Source of the DNA: Paraglomus occultum
Taxonomy: Eukaryota > Glomeromycota > Glomeromycetes > Paraglomerales > Paraglomeraceae
NCBI GenBank assembly: GCA_910592205.1
Contig: CAJVPJ010000417.1
Coordinates: 1-25,652, forward strand
Direction of reading: 5' to 3'
Length of the DNA: 25,652 bases
Shown: positions 19,512-25,652 of the stretch, one piece after another
Layout of the letters: each line of letters starts with the position of its first letter
How positions within the stretch are numbered: the first letter of the stretch is position 1
Made by a program: the position numbers and the translations under genes
The notes under the pieces: model-generated
Told to the model about the DNA's origin: nothing
Databases searched by the model: none
What the model saw: the letters and a program-made list of their open reading frames with translations, nothing else

Positions 19512-19661
19512 TATGGAGCAATTTTTCTCCTTGAGCTTTTTTAGAATGCTTTTAATAGTGCTATAATTCTTTGGTTCCATGATGAATTAGTTTCATGTTA
19601 TATGTTTTTATATAGAGATAGGCCTGTTATTATTATGGTTTATATTCATCACATTCTGGAT
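19512..19661 (-). repeat. Dispersed repeat, copy 3
   Basis: Matches 13711-13877 along its length with about three quarters identity by eye. It preserves the start of the small ORF ('MEPKNYSTIKSILKK', ATG near 19580), which then shifts frame and stops. Confidence 0.6.
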
Positions 19662-19839
19662 TACATGCCATGGGGAAGGAGGTAATTATCTTTAACGCAA
19701 CAGATAGCAATTAACAAAGGATTAACTGAAATCACTTTCGACCTGTCCGCGATTATCCTTCTACGTTTTGCTGTTCAAAACTTATCGACCACTTACCAGT
19801 TCCATAAGCAACTGATCCAACGGTCACGTATCTCTTAAC

Positions 19840-21130
19840 ATCAAATTGCACTTGCCCCGCGAAGATACCAGAGGATTTTGTAAAACTGAAATTCATTCCC
19901 AGGTCTTTACAAAGCAGCGCAATCAATCAGTTGACATCGTACTCGTACTTCGTACTTTGCTAGTGGATACTGTAGCTATCTCGCGCACATTGCCAATATG
20001 TGGTAATATGAAAAAAGGAAACAGTCAAGATGGGCAACTTTCCAAGGAGAAACCGGAAAGGCGATCTGTATTAAATGACTTCACCTGATCTGTTTGCCTC
20101 GATGCGGAAAGAATTGGCTAATTTTCTTTCATCAGAATATTTATCTCCAACTCGCATTGGCAGTAGACGATCTGGTCAGACCTAATGTTGTTGCATTGAC
20201 AGATGCCTACTTCGATGATATGATGGCAAGGCGTATAAGATTCTGTGTGTTTGGGACTTGAAGAGAATCATTGAACTAGATGGATGTTAATCCGACGATG
20301 ATCCTTCCGTGAAGAAAGAGCAAGCATTACTAACAGGTCGTGCCCGGTGGGGATTCGTCAACGAATGTATTGCGTGTTATGAAATTGGAATCGTAATAAT
20401 GAGGCGCAGATGACGAAACTGCACTGATGGATATGAAATGATGTAAGTTAGTCATTAAACTGATTTAAGACGGGTTTGCAAGATGATATCAACAAGGCCA
20501 GCTATCCATCGGCGATGAGAATAGTCTCGAATGGCAACGAATACGGCAATGAGATATTAATGATCACGTGATACGATTGTGATCTTGGTTATTATTGAAA
20601 GGTCTTATACTCTACTCATAATAATATTCCCAATCCAACGCTATCTTCTGAAATGACCATATAAGATGGGGTCCCGAAACGTTCGATTCCAGCGAATTTA
20701 AAGATCCTTTGGCCAAGCAAAATCTTTTTGTTGACTGGCACATCGTGGTAACAATTGCTAACTTGCATATTTTATCGGCGATATTGCTACCAAAATTTGT
20801 GAGTATTGAATTTGGGCGAGCAGAAAACGACGCAAAACCGCGGTAAGAGTGTAATTTAAGTTGTTTTACTCAAATTCATTATGAGAACTTGAAGGGATTA
20901 CTTATTCGCATGCATTTGGCTGCTAACATATCAGAAATGACACCTAGGAATTGGATTATCGCGAACGTTTGTGCATGATTCTGTATGATAACCAATGCGA
21001 TCTATTATGTTATAGAACCTGAGACATTTTCTTGTCAAAAGAGAGTCCTTGGGAGCGATAATCTGCGAAGCATATTCTAGACTATATTAAGAAGCTCGAA
21101 TAGGACTTTACAAACGATTTGATTCACTTA
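19840..21130 (+). pseudogene. Decayed multi-exon protein gene, family not recognised
   Basis: Successive plus-strand segments in different frames read as coherent protein: 'LALAVDDLVRPNVVALTDAY' (about 20153-20212), 'AYKILCVWDLKRIIELDG' (about 20235-20288, then a stop), 'KKEQALLTGRARWGFVNECI' (about 20313-20372), 'SYPSAMRIVSNGNEYGNEIL' (about 20500-20559), and 'DPLAKQNLFVDWHIVVTI' inside an open stretch of about 60 codons (20665-20843) ending at a GTAAGAG donor. 'ELDYRERLCMILYDNQCDLL' (about 20949-21008) and 'KHILDYIKKLE' then 'DFTNDLIHL' at a GTAAGT donor (21130) follow. At least four frame changes and three stops interrupt it, so it is not functional as written. The longest annotated-looking ORF here (19846-20088) starts with TTG and is probably out of frame with the relic. 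Confidence 0.45.
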
Positions 21131-21552
21131 GTAAGTAATCTATGAATTAATAAGGATTATATTAAGTAGTCAAGATCTTGTGGCCAAATCATAACATTTG
21201 AAAGTACAAGAGTGGATTAGTATTTCGATTAATACTGGGTTTTTTTATCGCGTTGTATTTATTAGGTCTCGAAATTGTATTGTGACTTCAGGGTTTCCGG
21301 TAGAGATTCAACACATGGTTAATATTATTAACCTATAATTTGTTGCAGATTGTAAGCATGTTGTCTATTGATAGATGAGATTTTAACAAACGTCCACTCG
21401 TAGATTGAGCCGGAACAACCTACCATAGTACAGTGTACGCGATGATGAATAGATGCTGATCTCTATAGGTAACATAAGAAAGCCACGTTCTTTACGCATT
21501 AATTCGAGTCGAACCTCTGTTCTAATGTTCCATCTATTAAAATAATAGAACA

Positions 21553-21780
21553 ATGAGAAATAGAGACCTCCGGCACATGTATCTTGGAGAAGAATTGTTA
21601 TGCCCATTCGAAATTCCGTGCTGTAAGAGAATGTTTACAACTGGCCATTTTGATTGTACGCATTGTGTTATTTGGTCCTCAAAGAGATCACCATATTTCA
21701 TAATAGATAGCGGGGCATCTTACTCTCAATGCGTGAGCGGACGAGGGTAAACACCGCATAGATTACGAGTACGGAGTCAA
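21553..21780 (+). pseudogene. Cys/His-rich coding relic
   Basis: The open frame 21553-21750 encodes a Cys-rich stretch ('CPFEIPCCKRMFTTGHFDC', then 'HCVIW'). An alternative frame at 21705-21780 reads 'RGILLSMRERTRVNTA' and ends at a GTAAGT donor (21783). It may be a later exon of the decayed gene upstream, or unrelated. I do not recognise it. Confidence 0.25.
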
Positions 21781-21784
21781 ACGT

Positions 21785-22518
21785 AAGTACATGACTCAAC
21801 ATATTTGCACTAAAACTCATGTTATGAATTCTTCAATTGTTGCTCATTTATTCGTATACGACATATCAATGCTATACTCGATATGCGTTGATATAGCTAT
21901 TTCACGTTGTAATTAATTACAGATAAAGGTCATTTTGTCAAATGGAAATCGATAGTATATAAGAATCTACCTTGAGCAAATTGATTATTCCCAGAATAAT
22001 GGTGGCGATTTCATAGCTCCGCACATACCCGCTACAATCTATCTCTATATTTCACAGTCAAGACTTTAATCTAATAGACATTCACTAGACATGCAATCTC
22101 GTTAACGAATGGTCATTGTATTTCTGATCTAGTAACATTCACATTATTCAATGGAGAGTTGGATACTCAGTAAATTTATCGGCCAATGTGTTGTATGTAA
22201 ATCTTTGACTTTGCCAGATAAAGTTGAACCATACGACGTTACTCAAGCTTGCATTTGAATAGCTTCCGTCCCATACTTACAGCATGAATTTTCGCAACGA
22301 TAGAAAGCTCTCAGCTGCTCTTCTTGTAATAACTATCCGATAGATACATTTCCGAAATTAGCGAAAAGCCTGTTGGTATCTAATGGCGTCGCCGGAGGAA
22401 TAAGTCCGATATTCCAGAATGTGTAACATAAATTTAGGTTTGCCACCAATAAGCATAACATGACCTTATCGTTCAACCGCCGACAAACGCAACAACCTAA
22501 TTCTTTCACCTTTTCAAA
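21785..22518. other. Upstream region of the F-box gene, no gene seen
   Basis: AT-rich, no coherent open frame. Presumably contains the F-box promoter; no clear TATA motif can be assigned. Confidence 0.5.
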
Positions 22519-24096
22519 ATGACTGTCTCTTTGCCGCTTGAGCTTCTTACAATGATTTTGGATGACTGTGCCTGTGACAAAGCAACATTATACTCTTGTA
22601 TTCAACTTAATAAGAATTGGTATGGAGCGGCTATCCAATACCTTTGGGCTAGTCCATTTGCGTTGCTGCATAAAGACAGATCATATAACAATGACAAAGA
22701 GAACTGTAGACGAGCCGAAAAACTTCTGACTGTGTTCATTGAATGCTTTACCGAGACCAGCTGTGTTCTGGATAACGATGATCCACTTGATAAGAGACGT
22801 AGCAAGAGACCTCTGTTTGACTACAGTATTTACGTAAAGGAAATCAATTTTGATGATGTTTCAGCCAACGTTAGGGACTGGCGTGCATTAGATGTATCCT
22901 CTTCTTTAGACATTAAGGCCAGAGAATCGAATATTTATTTAATGGAAAGTATAACTGTAAAAATTATGATTCTGGCTATTAGATATTGTCAACAACTCCA
23001 GTCACTATGTCTCACACCAAAAAAGCCACAGATATGCACACAATTAAAGAAATGTTTTGCTTCCACACAAGAACTACAACAGCTAAGAAGCCTTGTTTGG
23101 GTTTCTGAAAGAACCTACAAAGATGTCTTTGATTCAATTGCAACAGTGGCATGCAATCTAGAGTCAATCTTAATTAATTGCCATACAAAAAGGTTTGATG
23201 TTAGACAAGGGTCCCTAGACAATGTATGCAAACTGATACAAGCACAGCATCAGCTCAAGGCTTTCACAGTCGAGTGCATCAAATCCAGATTGTCTTCAAT
23301 ATTGCACCTACTAAACGCCTGTATGCATTCTCTGCAATCAATCACATTGAATTTTGTGTCACTTGATTCTGACAGTCTTGATTCTGAGTCATTGGTCTTT
23401 CCTCATTTAAAGACTATAAAGGTGAAAACGTTTGGTGATCTAACAGTGGAGAATTTTGGATCAATTGTAAAAGTGGGCTTTCCAAGTTTGGAACACCTCA
23501 TTTTTGAACATGCTACTGTTCCAGATGAGATTCTCAAAGGTATTATTAAAAATTATGGATCTACATTACATACATTGAGCTTGGGAAAAACAACTCTTCA
23601 TGAAGGAATGTGCAAATTGATTTTGAGAGTTTGTCAAAATCTTAAACATCTATCTATACGTATATCATCTAAAGAAAATGCACCATCAATTGCTCATTTG
23701 GTCTCTGCTTTACCTAAATTGAATTCTCTTGCATTGAATAATGAGGACAAACTAGCTGATGATACAGTTGATGTTTATTTTAATAATTTGGCTGATTATA
23801 AACTTCCCCGTTTAACTCAGTTAGAATTACACAAAGTAGTTGTCTTTAAGGCTGCTTCATTAGAAAATCTTCTATCCAAATCTACACCTCCTCTCACCAA
23901 GTTGATTATTTCAAATGAGTTCAAGTTTATTGATAGTTATTGTGATGCTATTCTTAATTATCTAAGTGGCACACTTAAGGTTTTGAGAGTTGCATATGAT
24001 GAGAGACTTAAACCTTCTGATGAGTATATCAAAAAATTTAAAAATGCCATTGAAGATTTTGGGCCATACAAGTCTGATGAAAAGCTTCATGAATGA
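22519..24096 (+). CDS. F-box protein with leucine-rich-repeat-like C-terminal region, 525 aa
   Basis: Single exon, complete from ATG to TGA. Residues 5-45 form an F-box ('LPLELLTMILDDC', then 'CIQLNKNWYGAAIQYLWASP'), with the Leu-Pro start and the conserved Trp near the end. The rest (about 130-510) is built of degenerate leucine-rich units such as 'LRSLVWVSERTYKD', 'SLEHLIFEHATVPDEI', 'LKHLSIRI' and 'LNSLALNNEDKL', spaced 25-30 residues apart. Known of the family: the F-box binds Skp1 in an SCF ubiquitin ligase, and the LRR part selects the substrate. Large F-box sets are typical of Glomeromycotina. No signal peptide or membrane segment, so probably cytosolic or nuclear. The ATG follows TTTTCAAA, an A-rich context. 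The substrate cannot be inferred. Confidence 0.9.
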   Translation: MTVSLPLELLTMILDDCACDKATLYSCIQLNKNWYGAAIQYLWASPFALLHKDRSYNNDKENCRRAEKLLTVFIECFTETSCVLDNDDPLDKRRSKRPLFDYSIYVKEINFDDVSANVRDWRALDVSSSLDIKARESNIYLMESITVKIMILAIRYCQQLQSLCLTPKKPQICTQLKKCFASTQELQQLRSLVWVSERTYKDVFDSIATVACNLESILINCHTKRFDVRQGSLDNVCKLIQAQHQLKAFTVECIKSRLSSILHLLNACMHSLQSITLNFVSLDSDSLDSESLVFPHLKTIKVKTFGDLTVENFGSIVKVGFPSLEHLIFEHATVPDEILKGIIKNYGSTLHTLSLGKTTLHEGMCKLILRVCQNLKHLSIRISSKENAPSIAHLVSALPKLNSLALNNEDKLADDTVDVYFNNLADYKLPRLTQLELHKVVVFKAASLENLLSKSTPPLTKLIISNEFKFIDSYCDAILNYLSGTLKVLRVAYDERLKPSDEYIKKFKNAIEDFGPYKSDEKLHE

Positions 24097-24172
24097 AGAG
24101 ATTTCTTGGAATATGGATTGGTTATATGTTTGGCTTGCATTATTTATTCCTTTTTTTCCTGTAAAACCTACA

Positions 24173-24178
24173 AATAAA
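24173..24178 (+). promoter_or_regulatory. Candidate poly(A) signal of the F-box gene
   Basis: AATAAA, repeated as overlapping AATAAATAATAAA, 77 nt after the stop codon. Confidence 0.55.
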
Positions 24179-24189
24179 TAATAAACTGA

Positions 24190-24620
24190 CTTGATATATT
24201 GAATATTGCTTAATTTGTGTAATGTCTACTGATTAGGTAATAGTGAATAGTAACGGTAATAGAAATAGAATTCAGTAATAGCAATAGGAAGAAGTGTGGC
24301 TGAGAAGAACACTAATATGGCAACAAAACGGACAAAGTGAGCATTTTATATGAGAGGCTGATTATGATGTGGTGACCAGTGGAAAAGTAAAAATGGTGTT
24401 CATTCATAACTTATTATTATGGACTTGTTAAATTTATGTTCACTTTATCATGCCAGCATGCGATGAATAACGATTATTCCCTTCAATTCCCACGCTTCTT
24501 TTTTTCTTCGCGAAAGTATACGCTATTCGTACATCGGCTCTAGGAATTTTATTTCTAACGGCTCGTCGGATAGTGCTCGCTTTTGTCCTTTTCCTCGCCT
24601 ATTAGTTAATACACCGTAAA
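24190..24620. other. Intergenic, no gene seen
   Basis: Contains loose GTAATAG-type repetition (24236-24290) and a pyrimidine-rich stretch (24478-24510). It may be the promoter region of the decayed gene that follows. Confidence 0.4.
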
Positions 24621-24630
24621 CTTAATACTT

Positions 24631-25015
24631 ATGTCTTCTGCCTACAAAAGAAAAGAAGAATCCGTCACGTCGGAGAATGCACTAGCTACGAAAAAGATCA
24701 GTAAATACTTTCCGGTGTGATTACGCGTTAGTATAGATCACATCACGCAGAACCTCTTCCTTAACGAAAAAAAAAATGGCGAACGTTGCAAGAATCGACC
24801 AAGAGTTGGCGAAGGCGGAAGGGCGTTGCAGGCATGGAAGGAGAGATATGGACAGCGGCTTACCAGACTTGGAAAATAAGTTGTGGAATGAGGAAGAAAC
24901 TGCATCACAACAACGAGATGGGAGAAGGAGAAGATTCATCTGGAGGAACGGCAGAAGGTCCTGGAGGATGACGTTAGGTGCCGAGAGGCACTCTTAGCGT
25001 TAACTACTCAACCAG
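24631..25015 (+). pseudogene. Decayed gene for a basic, coiled-coil protein
   Basis: Starts with ATG 24631 ('MSSAYKRKEESVTSENALAT', 29 codons to TGA 24718). Coherent pieces follow in changing frames: 'ITQNLFLNEKK' (about 24740-24772), 'MANVARIDQELAKAEG' (24776-24823), 'ALQAWKERYGQRLTRL' (about 24822-24870), 'ENKLWNEEETASQQRDG' (about 24871-24920) and 'EKIHLEERQKVLEDD' (about 24926-24970), ending at a GTAACG donor (25016). The run of ten A at 24767-24776 is one probable frameshift site. The charged heptad-like composition predicts a coiled coil. Family not recognised; with four or more frame breaks it is not functional as written. Confidence 0.4.
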
Positions 25016-25363
25016 GTAACGACTTTGGGACTCGGGCGTTGGGGACATAAAGTAGTGTATATGTACGTGGGGGTAGGGTAGACGTAGAACAGTATTAATG
25101 CGTTTTATTCTATTAATATTCCATACATACTCTTGTTGTTCGCACTTTGTAACGTTTATTTAATTGTTTTTATATGTTCAGAACGCCTAATACTAAGCCT
25201 TGAAGAATATTTATCGTGTGTTCCGCCATATCTCGCATATTCTCCGCATCGCACCACTTCACAACTAACGAGACGTTGTTATCAACGGAGCAGTCATTGA
25301 GACCAACGTTTCAATCGGGATGAGATTTTTGGCTTTGTTTAAAAAAAGAGGCCTCGAAGTTAA
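25016..25363. other. Intergenic, no gene seen
   Basis: Would be intronic or 3' flank of the decayed coiled-coil gene. No coherent open frame found. Confidence 0.4.
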
Positions 25364-25444
25364 TCATTTCCGTTGTTGAAATATTACTTTGTGCCCGCAT
25401 ATTATCCTATATATTATCCAACCATTAGTGCATATGTGATAACT

Positions 25445-25549
25445 GTTTGTGACCGCAAATACACCAGACAGGACTGCATCTAAACTTTCCACATGCAGAG
25501 AAAGGATTTTGCTTGGCTTCAGCAATTGCTTTTTAGTTTCCTCGTCCAT
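25445..25549 (-). CDS. Possible exon of an unrecognised gene
   Basis: The minus-strand frame from ATG 25549 reads 'MDEETKKQLLKPSKILSLHV' and continues to about 25464, where a GTGTAT could act as donor. The open frame formally runs to 25364, but the last part looks non-coding. A TTTTAG acceptor lies just upstream of the ATG, so this could instead be an internal exon. No domain is recognised; the window ends about 100 bp away, so the context cannot be seen. Confidence 0.25.
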
Positions 25550-25652
25550 ATTGCTAAAATATTATCCGAAGAAAGTGTCACCGGTTTTCTTCGCGAGGCG
25601 GCTGCGTCCCCTCACCGTGACAATAGGGCTCTGTAGTGTCGATGCTTAGTGA

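Noticed and set aside
20670-20695. GTTCGATTCC, resembling a tRNA B box
   Set aside because: No pairing T-arm, no A box at the right distance and no acceptor stem. The bases lie in a coherent protein-like frame.
21383-21607. 74-codon minus-strand open frame
   Set aside because: No ordered motif, no splice context, and it lies opposite a plus-strand relic.
1-25652. CRISPR array, prophage, rRNA or operon structures
   Set aside because: No spaced direct repeats of CRISPR type, no rRNA-like sequence and no polycistronic layout. Introns show nuclear eukaryotic DNA.

Overview
The window is AT-rich nuclear DNA of a filamentous fungus. Short spliceosomal introns (mostly 70-95 nt, GT-AG) interrupt most genes. 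A Sel1-repeat protein kinase, a Crinkler-type nuclease-kinase, a large F-box/LRR protein and many decayed Tc1-like transposons together point to an arbuscular mycorrhizal fungus (Glomeromycotina, Rhizophagus-like). That assignment is inference from gene content; no marker gene is present.

Layout. 1-770: a decayed Tc1-type transposase on the minus strand, cut by the window edge. 771-2687: AT-rich, no gene seen. 2688-6575 (minus): an intact ten-exon gene for a CSC1/OSCA-type membrane channel (RSN1/DUF221 family), whose spliced length is an exact multiple of three (1012 aa). 6576-10191: mostly non-coding, with unrecognised coding relics (7188-8035), a diverged direct repeat and a probable MITE (9043-9311). 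10252-10485 (minus): a fragment of a repeated, probably transposon-borne protein. 10607-12537 (minus): a Crinkler-family gene with a PD-(D/E)xK nuclease domain and an atypical protein kinase domain. Its first 44 codons and upstream region come from the 5' end of a Tc1-like transposon (TIR at 12703-12714). Two small indels break its frame. 12769-13113 (minus): a possible two-exon small secreted protein. 13549-14200 and 19512-19661: relics of a repeat family with a tiny conserved ORF. 14963-17188 (minus): an intact four-exon Sel1-repeat kinase (669 aa). 17430-17575: a decayed CENP-B/pogo-type HTH. 19840-21750: a decayed multi-exon gene, not recognised. 22519-24096 (plus): an intact single-exon F-box protein (525 aa). 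24631-25015: a decayed coiled-coil gene. 25380-25549: a possible exon on the minus strand.

Three genes look functional: the channel, the Sel1 kinase and the F-box protein. They are not an operon or cluster in any functional sense. The kinase and F-box genes belong to families that are strongly expanded in this kind of fungus, and the space between genes is filled with transposon debris. The most interesting locus is the Tc1-HTH/Crinkler junction. A transposon 5' end appears to have supplied a promoter region, a start codon and a DNA-binding helix-turn-helix to a nuclease-kinase effector gene that lacks the first half of its own header domain.
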